Source: Choristocarpus tenellus KU-1152
Lineage: Eukaryota > Phaeophyceae
Length of the DNA: 22,194 nucleotides
Assembly: GCA_964200185.2 (NCBI GenBank)
Contig: CAXNAD020000298.1
Span: forward strand, 1 to 22,194
Direction of reading: 5' to 3'
The notes below the pieces were generated by a model. That model saw nothing but the letters and a program-made list of their open reading frames with translations. It had not been told where the DNA came from and made no database searches. The first letter of the stretch is position 1; every line of letters starts with the position of its first letter. The translations under genes and the position numbers were made by a program. Positions 9,475-18,669 of this stretch are shown piece by piece.

Positions 9475-9909
9475 TAAACTGCAACGGTGTGTCCAGAGCA
9501 AGGATATCGACACTTCCTAACAAACGCAATAGCCAAAATTACATCGAAATCGCAACATTGGATATTGGCCCCCAAATGGACGCGGCTCTACCCATTAAGA
9601 TTCTTTGGCTCAAACTAATGTATCCCCCCTGAAAAAAGTTAAAGACATCGGACGGAATGGACTGGCTGGAGCTGACTCGACTCTATTGCCATTAGCAACT
9701 ATTCTCCATACTGATGAAACATCTGTTGTCGTTATTGCGCATGTACTCACACCACAATGCAGACCCTCCCACGTCATCCATTGGCTCAGTCCAGAGTGAC
9801 TCTAACCCCCTCTTTACTCTGCATGTATACATGCTTGTATTAGGCAGGAACTCACTTTGATCAAATACGTATGTTGCTGTTTCCCATGTGTGCTCTAATA
9901 TTCCGCGAC

Positions 9910-9983
9910 TATTGCACAGCTGAGTGGTTAAGCGGCTGGTGTTCCCAGCATTAGTGTCCCAAGCTCAAACCTTGATGCCAGAC
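9910..9983 (+). other. Degenerate tRNA-like sequence (tRNA pseudogene or SINE head)
   Basis: An A-box-like GCTGAGTGGTTAAGCGG (9919-9935) and a B-box-like GCTCAAACC (9963-9971) are spaced as in a tRNA. The presumed acceptor arms (9910-9916 and 9976-9982) pair at five of seven positions, and the T stem CCAAG/CTTGA pairs at four of five around a 7-base loop. The anticodon stem GCTGG/CCAGC closes a loop of only five bases, so no normal anticodon is available. A working tRNA is unlikely; a tRNA-derived SINE or tRNA pseudogene is more plausible. No A-rich tail was found downstream. Confidence 0.4.
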
Positions 9984-10356
9984 TCCTTTCAGGAAAATCT
10001 GATTTCGAGGATCCAAAGACCACATAGTAGGTGCTGCGAATTGCGCACCTCCTACGGGAAAATCAAAAGAGGTGGCAAGCGCGGAATGAATGCTGAGGTG
10101 GGCTCAGCACGAGATTTTAGGGGGCATGACAACAAGAGCCAATACTGGTAACATGCTGACAGATAGATGTGTGGACGGATGGACGAATTAGAATCCCTTG
10201 ATTTTTCATGGTATGTACGTGAGGGGAGCCTGTGAAGGAAAGAAAAGCCCTGGAGTTATGTACCCAAGGTACATTTTCTAAGAAATAGGCCCCCTCCCTG
10301 GGATGCCAACCTGCTCAAGGCATGCGTGAATATGACAGAGGGGTGAGGGGCGTGAT

Positions 10357-10537
10357 AATCAAGCGTGTGAGGTGCAATTGGTGTGGCCTGTGTTTGCTGG
10401 GCATCTTATCACAACTGACCATATTGAGGCCCTATTGCTGCTGCTCTTTCTCAGCTCTGCAATTTTCTGTTGTATTTCCTTGCAACAAGTGACCACTTCA
10501 CAGCTTGGATATCCTGGCCATACAAGTGCCCCACAAA
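10357..10537. repeat. Dispersed repeat, copy 2
   Basis: It begins AATCAAGCGTGTGAGG and is the diverged direct partner of 8881-9056. The excess of transitions over transversions suggests an old duplicate decaying neutrally or by cytosine deamination. No open frame is shared by the two copies. Confidence 0.55.
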
Positions 10538-11374
10538 GAACCAAGCATAGTTTTAATAACAACGGACAAAACAGTATTGAGTGTCTGCAGTGTTGTAGAA
10601 CAGTCAGGGAATATTATTGAGTCAAAGTATCCATAAGGGGAGTATGGTAGAAACTCTGGGATCCACATCTGTGGGAGAGGCTTCTTTCGGCATTTTCAAT
10701 CACTTGTACTTTCCTCCACTCTCAAACCCATGACGATAACTCTATCCAGAGGGTCTCACCGGCCATAGCCCAAGAACGAAGTAGAACATACATCATGCAT
10801 TTTCAGGACAGAGATGGGGGTTCACGCACAAGGTAGAAAAGGCCTTGATGATTCAAATAGGCAAAAGCTTGCCCCCTCTAGGATACTTTGACTTGGTTCT
10901 CGTAAACACACGAGATTATATAGTAGACAAACGTTGAAAAATGAGGCACATCAACCAAGGATGTAGAACTTGTTAGAGCCGTCACAAGACGAAGTTGGCA
11001 TATAATTTTGGAGGCTCACACCATTGGCAAAAACACACGCATGATATCAATGCCCGGAAATTTATGTGGCTCACATAGTGTGAAATAGGAATTGCACTAT
11101 CAAGGATGTACATGTTGTACTACGTAAACAAGAATGCAAGTCAGCAGATGGCGTCTGTCTATTCTGGAATATCTACTACTGTGCCATAATAATTGGTACA
11201 ATAAAGGTATATACCTACCATCTATATCATCACGGCATGATATCAATCTCCTCCCTTGTCATGGGAGGAGAGCATGTTTATATTTTACAGTGATGTTTGT
11301 AGCAAATACGGTTAATATTATTAGACATCTTTCCAATTAAATTACAAATTCTCCGTATCTAAGATTTACTAATC

Positions 11375-11384
11375 NNNNNNNNNN
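11375..11384. other. Assembly gap (10 N)
   Basis: Ten unknown bases separate the two sides. The true gap length is unknown, so the layout across this point depends on scaffolding. Confidence 0.97.
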
Positions 11385-11710
11385 CTTTCCTCTATACACA
11401 TCTTTTGTGATTCTAAAAATCTTACAGCGTCTAATAATATTTTCGCATTTGGATTGAGGGGGTGAGGTAGAATTTACTGCTAGTAGGTAGAATTCACCAC
11501 TATTGTGTCACATACACATAGCAAGAGTTCAAGTGTAGGTCAGATTTCGACGCAACACTTCACTTCAAAATAATAAGCTGCAAGGGGCCACACCACTCAC
11601 TCCTCTCCTCCCCTGTTTTCCAGTCACGTTGAGTATAAATTACTATAGCACCGATAAATTACACCGAAAATGAAGGAAGAACGAAACGTACACCCTTGGT
11701 ACATAAACAA

Positions 11711-11899
11711 CGGCTTCCCGTTTACGACAGATAGTGTCTGTCACAACACAAGTGGCTCTATCAAGACGTGTCGCTCATTTTATGCTCGAGACCCCAGGGA
11801 GATGGGTAAGAAGGGGCCTGTCAGATTCTTAGGATGCTTCCCTAGCTCCTCACCACGTGGTGTAGGGCTAAGCTAGGTTGAAGGCGTAGGAGGGGAGTT
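11711..11899 (+). repeat. Composite repeat, segment A copy 1
   Basis: It is similar in the same orientation to 12580-12735. Shared stretches include AGATTCTTAGGATGCTTCCCT (GGGAT in the other copy), AAGCTAG and GGCGTAGGAGGGGAG. Copies are clearly diverged, with small indels. A 68-codon open frame starting at 11670 overlaps it but has no conserved motif and is not conserved in copy 2. Confidence 0.6.
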
Positions 11900-11904
11900 A
11901 CAAT

Positions 11905-12001
11905 AAAAAAAAAAACATATCGACACTTTATCCCACTCAATTTTGGGTCAAGTCCATCCTCAATGAAAAGCTCCATCCTCAATTTTTGAAATCGGCTGTT
12001 A
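11905..12001. repeat. Composite repeat, segment B copy 1
   Basis: An A-run is followed by CATATCGACACTTTATCCCA and continues to TTTTTGAAATCGGCTGTTA. It matches the reverse complement of 12752-12845 with about three differences over 90 bases. Inside, the 12-mer TCCATCCTCAAT occurs twice. Confidence 0.75.
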
Positions 12002-12579
12002 GTGGTGTAGCATACTTAGTATTAAAATAGAAAATAGATAACACAAAGAAGATATCTTTCACATTTACGACAACTACTGCTACTTTTACAGGGGTTGTTC
12101 TGATGATATTGAAATGGCTTATCCCTTGACACATCTCCAAAATGTCAAAAAAGTAATATTTATATTTTTGTTATTAGGGGAAAAAACAACGAAAACCATT
12201 CACATGTCGAAAACCCCCCTAATAAAGTAACAGTTGTCAGAAATGTAGAAGGCATTAGTCTATTTACTATTTTACTATTAGCTATTATATACATCACTTC
12301 TTTGTTGTGTCTCCAATCTAACTCTTATATTATAGAAAATTCTATACGTTGACAAGGATCCTAAGATACAACGGGATTGCTATCAAAATGCTGTAGTCAT
12401 TTTACACTATTTTTTTTCCACACTAATAATAGTAGTCATTGATCTTTGTAATTATAACCTCAAAACCTTCCTGGTAGAAAGTTTTGGCTCGGTAAGCAAA
12501 CAGAAAGTTTCCTGGATCAGCTAGATACACACACGGTAGGGGGGAGAGGGACTGGAGGGTACAACAGGTAAGAAGGGCC

Positions 12580-12735
12580 GGTCAAATCCCGCCTACAACA
12601 AATAGTCTCTATTACAAAGCAAGTGAGCTCATCTAGACGTCTCATGCGTTTTAAGCCGGAGACACTAGGGGGTTTGTTAGATTCTTGGGATGCTTCCCTG
12701 GGGTATAGGAATAAGCTAGGCGTAGGAGGGGAGTG
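12580..12735 (+). repeat. Composite repeat, segment A copy 2
   Basis: This is the direct partner of 11711-11899, ending at the same TAGGAGGGGAG sequence. The sequence that follows differs in orientation from copy 1: segment B is inverted here. Confidence 0.6.
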
Positions 12736-12749
12736 GCAGATAATAGGTG

Positions 12750-12877
12750 ATAAACAGCCGATTTCAAAAATTGAGGATGGAGCTTTTCATTGAGGATGGG
12801 CTTGACCCAAAATTGACTGGGATAAAGTGTCGACATGTTTTTTTTATAAAATTCAAATTTTGAAATCGGCTGTTTAT
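12750..12877. mobile_element. 128-base MITE-like element with perfect 20-base terminal inverted repeats
   Basis: ATAAACAGCCGATTTCAAAA (12750-12769) is exactly complementary to 12858-12877. The interior contains the inverted segment B copy (12752-12845), near-identical to 11905-12001. Short length, perfect terminal repeats and no coding capacity fit a miniature inverted-repeat element or a fold-back product. No clear target-site duplication is visible, since the right flank is the TAGTAAAA array, so classification is open. Confidence 0.5.
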
Positions 12878-12907
12878 AGTAAAATAGTAAAATAGTAAAA
12901 TAGTAAA
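12877..12907. repeat. Tandem TAGTAAAA, four copies
   Basis: Three full octamers and one 7-base copy follow directly after the right terminal repeat at 12877. Confidence 0.85.
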
Positions 12908-13039
12908 TTGATCAATGTTTCACATTGACTATTTTTTGGGGGGATTTTTCTGACATGAATTGTTTTCATTGGTTTCCCACTCAAAGATCTACAAAATGTC
13001 AGAAGGTATAACAATACAAAAAATACTTTGAATGGATTA

Positions 13040-13070
13040 AATTGAACTGTGCGTGATTGACAGTTCAATT
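13040..13070. promoter_or_regulatory. Perfect 11-base inverted repeat 76 bases upstream of the ankyrin gene start
   Basis: AATTGAACTGT (13040-13050) and its exact complement ACAGTTCAATT (13060-13070) flank a 9-base loop. It lies in the presumed promoter or 5' UTR of the gene starting at 13146. A dyad site for a DNA-binding protein or an RNA hairpin is possible, but nothing in the sequence decides between them. Confidence 0.4.
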
Positions 13071-13145
13071 GTTGACCTTACCGCTGACACTTACAGTAAG
13101 CAAGCACATCGTCGTCTTCTGTTGAATTGAAGGAAACCTACAACG

Positions 13146-14363
13146 ATGCCCCGCAAGAGAGGAAGAGGAACAATGGCCCACAAGAAGAGAGGAAGGGGTA
13201 ATAAGTCCGGTACAGTCGAAAAACTGAAACACGCTCGCCACGTTGAGCCGAGGAGTTGCGATGATATGTACGACATCAGGGAAACTGAAGTCGCTCGACA
13301 GAGAGTAGAGGAGGGCGGGAAGGTCCCCGAGACATTAGTCAGGGAGATCATATCGTTTATACCTACCGACGAGTTCCTTTTTGTGGCCGGGGTGTCAAGA
13401 ACGTGGAGGGAGATGTGGCTCAGAACTCGACCTCCCAGCACCAGCATTCGAGCCGCAGTTGAGTCCGTCTCCCGACTGACTTTGGCAAAGGCATCTAGAT
13501 GCCCCTGGGGTGCGGAAGTTTGCGCTCGCGCCGCGGAAGTAGGAAATATTGACGTATTGAAGTGGGCCAGGCCCGAGGGAAAGACAAAGCATTGCCAGTG
13601 GAGCAAGGCAACCTGCGAGCTTGCAGCGAAGGGAGGGCACTTGAAGGCCTTGAAGTGGGCTAGGGAAAACCGGTGCAGCTGGGACGAGCAGACCTGCGCT
13701 CATGCCGCAGAAGGGGGGCATATAGACTGTTTGGAGTGGGCGAGAAACAACGGGTGCCCCTGGGACGAGCAGACATGTGCAATTGCTTCAGAAAAGGGGC
13801 ATCTTGACGTCTTGAAGTGGGCGAGGAGCAACGGGTGCCCCTGGGATGAGAAGACATGTGCAAATGCAGCAGGGAAAGGATATATTGAGGTCTTGAAGTG
13901 GGCCAGGGACAACGGGTGCCCCTGGGATGAGAACACTTGTGCCCAGGCTGCCCTGGGTGGCCATATGGAGTTGTTGGTGTGGACCAAGGATAATGGGTGC
14001 CCCTGGGATCACCGCACCTGTTCTTCCGCTGTCAAGGGTGGGCACATAAACATCTTGCAGTGGGTCAGTCTTAATGGCTGCCCCTGGAATGAAGACACCT
14101 GCGCTTTTGCTGTGGATAAGGGACTACTTGGTGTCTTGAGGTGGGCCCAATCTCAAGGCTGCCCTTGGGATGCTAGAACTTCCACACAATTGGCAAGAGT
14201 GGGGGAACGGGAGACCTTGCAGTGGGCCTTGGCCAATGGCTGTCCATGGCATTCGGAGATCGTGTTTGCTGCCGCAGAAGGGGGAAGCTTGGATGTGTTG
14301 ACATGGATGATCTCACAAGGTTTCCGATTGGACATTTGCATCACTGCTCCTGCTGCATGGTAG
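13146..14363 (+). CDS. F-box-like protein with CPW-type ankyrin repeats (405 residues, probably truncated)
   Basis: The ATG at 13146 opens 405 codons to TAG at 14361-14363 without introns. Residues 2-19 are highly basic with two RGRG blocks, resembling a nuclear-localisation signal. Residues about 60-91 (VPETLVREIISFI... GVSRTWREMW) resemble an F-box helix pair. From residue 119, 27-residue repeats follow at a strict 81-base spacing (consensus CPWDExTCAxAAxxGHLxVLKWARxNG), starting at residues 119, 150, 177, 204, 231, 258, 285, 312, 339 and 366. The first has a four-residue insertion. Such repeats form a protein-interaction solenoid; with an F-box the protein could select substrates for an SCF ubiquitin ligase, which is inference. 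The last complete repeats lose the Cys and His positions, and an eleventh is cut by the stop. This repeat family is common in heterokont algae, haptophytes and giant viruses. Confidence 0.85.
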   Translation: MPRKRGRGTMAHKKRGRGNKSGTVEKLKHARHVEPRSCDDMYDIRETEVARQRVEEGGKVPETLVREIISFIPTDEFLFVAGVSRTWREMWLRTRPPSTSIRAAVESVSRLTLAKASRCPWGAEVCARAAEVGNIDVLKWARPEGKTKHCQWSKATCELAAKGGHLKALKWARENRCSWDEQTCAHAAEGGHIDCLEWARNNGCPWDEQTCAIASEKGHLDVLKWARSNGCPWDEKTCANAAGKGYIEVLKWARDNGCPWDENTCAQAALGGHMELLVWTKDNGCPWDHRTCSSAVKGGHINILQWVSLNGCPWNEDTCAFAVDKGLLGVLRWAQSQGCPWDARTSTQLARVGERETLQWALANGCPWHSEIVFAAAEGGSLDVLTWMISQGFRLDICITAPAAW

Positions 14364-14880
14364 GGGCAGCTGGAGATGCTGAACTTGTTGAGAGCAAACG
14401 GCTGTCCCTGGAATGAGGGAACCTGCTGCCTTGCTGCATCTACAGGCCAACTGGATGTTCTAATGTGGGCAAATGTCAACGGGTGCCCTTGTACCGAGGA
14501 AGCTGCAAGGTATGCTTTTGAGGAGGCCCACTCGGATCGGATGTCTTGGAGTGGCTCAGAGCTAATGGGCACCATTGGAATCCCGTGCATTAGAGTGTGT
14601 TGGGTACTTTGGAGGTGGTGGGTAGGTCCAACCAACAGTTGCCCTCTGGGTATGCGGTGATTCTTTGTTGCAACACCACACGAGTGCTTGGAGTTCCTGA
14701 TATGGACTTGGGGCAAGGATTGGGTGGTCTGCACTTGATGTACTGGGCATGCATGCCAGTGGGTTATATATCTTGGACGTCTTGATATGGTTCAGAGCCA
14801 GAATAATTGCTGCCTGTGGTACCAGGACGAGTACTGTACTTTGTGTGGAATATGGTTAGAGTGGTCTAGTCCAATAGTGA
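14364..14880 (+). pseudogene. Decayed 3' continuation of the ankyrin-repeat gene
   Basis: Directly after the TAG the same frame continues GQLEMLNLLRANGCPWNEG and then another full repeat. CPW/CPC codons at 14403 and 14484 keep the exact 81-base period, so the TAG is a substitution, not an indel. At 14533-14542 the pentamer CGGAT is doubled. This shifts the frame, and the other frame then continues DVLEWLRANGHHWNP. Further on, worn units can be seen across frames: VLGTLEVV near 14600, ECLEFLIWTW near 14690, ILDVLIWFRAR near 14770, and a CCLWYQDEYC-like start near 14810. No functional frame spans them. The original gene therefore had at least about five more repeats. Confidence 0.7.
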
Positions 14881-17155
14881 TAAATGGTGTGAGAGACATT
14901 TTTTTTTTTCATTTTGTTCAATTTCTGGTTGAATATACTGTGAATGCATGCTGTGTGGAACCATCCTCAAAATTGGGGTTTGGGTTGGGGTTTGAGTTGG
15001 GGTTGAGGCACTTTGCCCTCACCAAGGGCTGATAAACTGGTCTAGGGATGGAGCAGGAAGAGGTGGGTTGATGAATGGACAATGTGTAAGTATGTCCATC
15101 AGGTACAGGACGACTGTGTATGGAAAGGAGGCCACCAACATGACCTTTGTATGGCAGTTTGGTGCTGTTGCCAGGAATGGAGGGGATTGTGTTATTCCTA
15201 CTAATTTAAGTGTTGGAGGTAAGAGAGATACACCATAGGAGCAACATGGGGGGTGTTTTCCCAACTGGAGAGTGATGTGTGTGTATGTTGATTGAGGTCT
15301 GGGTTCTGGCTTCTCATTACAATGCAAACGACCATGTGAAGAGTGTTTCGACTCTGTTGTTGTTCATGACCTTGAGTAGGACAGATACATGTTGATCAAG
15401 GCTGTATTGTTATTGTTTGTCCTGGACGGAGGGATGGATATTCATCACCTGACAGATGTGCAGGAAGGAGATAGGCAATTTGGTAATCTCGAACCATTGA
15501 CCAATGGCGTTTGTCTTGGTGAGTTCTTGAGTATGGGATATGGATTGATAACGTGCATAGCTAGGGAGTAGACCCTGGCGCGGGAGCTACTGGTGGTGTT
15601 CTGCTCAGGATGGATTAAGGGAGAGGATGCAAAGATCGATAGGGCCAGTTGTGAAAGTCGGTTGTATTTTGGTAGTTAGCAGCTGTGGGTTAGCAGTTAT
15701 TGGAGTTGGATTGGGTAAATATTTCTGTATGTTGTCTTGATATGTTTTGGTCAAAGGGTAGAACTGCAGTCAGTTGCTGCATTGATGCTTTCCTGTTGTT
15801 TTATTTAGTACTGAAGTATGTTGTACATTGAGGAGTATCTCTGGTATATTGTAGTCCTTATAGTGATAGAGCGGTTATCAGTTATGGGATGCTCCGAGTC
15901 AAAGTAAACGGGAGGTATGCAGAGTTGCATTTGAAGGGTGATGACAAAAATGTGCAATTTTTATTTAATTCTTTTTACAAATATATAGAGCAATCAATGC
16001 TCTCAACTGAAAATGCAAAACGACCAAAACCTGGGAACGTCCGGTTTACTTTGGCCCTTTGCAGTCATTTTGAGATTTGAGTGACTTGCTCCTGGGAGTG
16101 GTTACGACTCTATGACCTTTTGCATGTCCAACCAACCCCCGAACTGTGTTTGATGAGGTGACTATGGCAGCAGGTGCCAAGGAAAGGACAAGCCAAATCA
16201 AAATTGTCGTCATTCCTCTGTATCTGTTTGGTCAAGTTTGATGAATTGAGATAGGACACTTCCTAGTCTTGCAAACCCTACGTGCCCATCAGCATACCAG
16301 AACGACATTGGGAGTCCTGCACAAGAGGGGTGAGGAGTAGCGGTAGCACGACAGTATGATTGCGCATTTTCCAGTTTGGTCTGATACCTCTTTGACACAT
16401 TGGTCTCCAGGAATAATACACAATCACCTATAACTTAACCTGTTCAGAAAAACACCCACACGTCACTACAGCCAAAGTAAGGTACACGGTTTTGGACTCT
16501 TTTTGCCAGAAGGATCAGTTAGTGGCTTACTCACTATTAAGTAAGGGAGTTGTTCCTTGCATGAATTTCTCGGGTTTGAATGTCATCAACGATAGACATC
16601 TTTTCACAGAAATCCAGTTTCTATCGTCCAATTCTACATGGCAACCACAATAGTTGATACATCGGCACAATATCCACTATCCTTTTAAAGGAAAATATAC
16701 AGAGGCGATTGACCAAAATATAATGCAGTACATGTCTCTAAAGGGGTTAGGAATCAAACACCAATACAATATATCAGTGAATAAAGTACAGGGTAGAGGG
16801 GCTGAAGGTGGGAGTTGAAGGATCTGTGTTGTGGTTTTGAATCAGATACTGATGTTGAGTCCCACATAGACTACAAAACATAGAATTATGAAGTACTTGT
16901 ATTGTGAAGTAATATATTGGGTTTGCAGAGTTCAGTGTTTAGAAAATCGTAGGTAGGTTAAGGTTGTGGTAATTAGTGTTGCACAATTTGATTAAGGAGT
17001 ATTGGAGGTATGTAACTATTGTCGTATATGGCATTTCCAAAGTTGCTGTATGGTCTTCATCTACCCTCCCATTTATTGTAGATGCAGGGTAATTGAACTT
17101 GGTTCTCTTCCATAGTCAGTTGCAGAATGTACATGTGGATTGAGGTAACCATGAA
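14881..17155. other. Stretch without a supported gene
   Basis: The plus strand is T/G-rich. An 80-codon open frame (14996-15238) contains ARNGGDCVIPTNLSVGG and meets a good donor-like GGAG|GTAAGA at 15218, but it has no start and no recognisable partner exon. Frames at 15389-15571 and 15889-16080 are equally unplaced. These could be worn remnants continuing the ankyrin pseudogene's neighbourhood. Confidence 0.35.
14974..15008 (+). repeat. Telomere-like G-rich tract (TTGGGG/TTTGGG mix)
   Basis: The tract contains TTGGGG, TTTGGG, TTGGGG, TTTGAG, TTGGGG and TTGAGG in succession. It resembles an interstitial telomere-like or G-quadruplex-forming stretch but is short and imperfect, and could be a chance T/G-rich simple sequence. 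Confidence 0.45.
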
Positions 17156-17291
17156 ATGAATCTGATAATAACGCCGGGTCAAGATCAAGGTTGGAACGTC
17201 ATAGTAATCCCAGCAGAAGATTCGGGTGAGGAGACGGAACAACGAGTTGTGGGAGTGTTGAACACATTGCACGAGAAGCAAGACACAAACG
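17156..17291 (+). CDS. Candidate exon of an unrecognised gene
   Basis: The open segment from ATG at 17156 reads GWNVIVIPAEDSGEETEQR, then a helix-like VVGVLNTLHEKQDTN, with protein-like composition. A possible donor AACG|GTACAG begins at 17292, and GGGC|GTAATA slightly later has the same phase. That one-base phase fits the candidate exon at 18351. No family is recognised, and the upstream border may be an acceptor instead of a start. Confidence 0.28.
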
Positions 17292-18350
17292 GTACAGGGC
17301 GTAATACCTTACACACACACACATATATATTACACTCCTGAAATATTTTTTCCGATTCCAACTTGGTATCCTTTCTTTGTACGTGTACGTATGGGGTCCA
17401 TAAAACGGCAAAAGATATTCCTATACCAATATTTTGTATGCATACGGAGGAGTCCCCATCTCTTCAAAATATCAGTTGTCAGTAGTCGACAAAAATAATA
17501 CACAGTAGGAAGGTACTTCTTCCACGTGATAGCACCATCTGCAAAATGTCAGTGGTCATAGCAACATAATCCGGAGTATTTAGTAGCCCTGAGGATTGGA
17601 GCTCTGCACTCTCGCCCCTGTCTTTATCTGGTGCCAGCAGGATGGGAGGTGCATGGTGCCACAGAGCGCTGTGGATCTCTTTCTCTCACTATGAACCATA
17701 AAAACACAGTAGTAGTCCTAAATAGTGCCATCAGAGCAGCATCACAGGGCTCCTTGTGCGCACACAGCGATCCCATTGCACTGTGCAGTCGAGGTGTTGC
17801 GCCACAGCAATTCCCAAGTGCAACATTGCTAACATCTCATTTACAGTATATCCCCTCCCCACGTCGCCAGGAGTATTGCTTGTTGTGTGATGTCTAGATT
17901 CATCACAGTGCATGGAGACTGTTGTATATGTAGATCACTGTGACTGGTGAAGTGATGTAGAAACAGAGTATATGTCTGCCACTACTCATGAAGTCTGGGT
18001 CGAAATTTCCTTCGTGGCCTAGAAACTATAATTTCAAGCCAGGAGTTCCTCAACAAGTTGGTTACAGTATCGCAGATAGGCAGCAGTAGTGTTGTAGAAA
18101 TATCTATGCAAGGTTGCACAATGAAGTTGAACAGACAGGTGTATGTATCTCTTCATCGATATGTACCCTCGCTCTGAGTTCGGGTACAGTATTTGATTCT
18201 ATTGCGCTTCAGAATTTGTCAAGAGTGGTCCACAGACAGGAGCTCCGGTACGTCTAGACTTCTAGTCCTCATCTCTCGAAAATGAAGGAGCTCAAAAAAA
18301 AGAGACAACTGTCCTGTGTTTCTGCCTGTATTACCCTACCTTGGAACTAG

Positions 18351-18415
18351 AAGACATCACCCACGAATCTGCCGCCCACATTGTACAACACGCAGAAGAA
18401 CCATCACCAGAAAAG
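18351..18415 (+). CDS. Candidate internal exon of the same unrecognised gene
   Basis: The acceptor CCTACCTTGGAACTAG ends at 18350 and the donor GAAAAG|GTAAAT begins at 18416. Between them lies DITHESAAHIVQHAEEPSPE plus Lys, an acidic, protein-like stretch. Its first two bases need one base from an upstream exon, as the candidate at 17156-17291 supplies. Confidence 0.3.
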
Positions 18416-18651
18416 GTAAATAATACGATAATAAGTACACACAATAGTACACCCTCTCACAGAGGAATCTGGTCAGTGACTCCTCCCTGTGATGATGTCT
18501 ACTCCGAATTTCGCAATCCAAGACTACACAGTAAAGAAGCAACAACATTGATATGCGTCACGAACTTCATAGTAACATACTATGTGTACAACCCACCTGA
18601 CTGCGCTTCTTCCTGTTTGGGTCAATAACCGCGCACAACCTGTTTTCTTAG

Positions 18652-18669
18652 GTGAATCGCTGGTGCTGA
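18652..18669 (+). CDS. Candidate short terminal exon
   Basis: The acceptor CCTGTTTTCTTAG ends at 18651 and is followed in phase by VNRWC and the TGA stop at 18667. It fits the phase-0 donor at 18415, giving a short C-terminus. The exon is so short that the support is the acceptor and phase only. Confidence 0.2.
   Translation: MNRWC

Noticed and set aside
13091-14045. Several long minus-strand open frames
   Set aside because: They are antisense shadows of the ankyrin repeat array and repeat with its 81-base period.
13146-14363. Recent giant-virus insertion as the source of the ankyrin gene
   Set aside because: No viral hallmark gene (capsid, polymerase, packaging ATPase) is nearby, and this repeat family is also common in protist genomes. 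The sequence does not support the claim.
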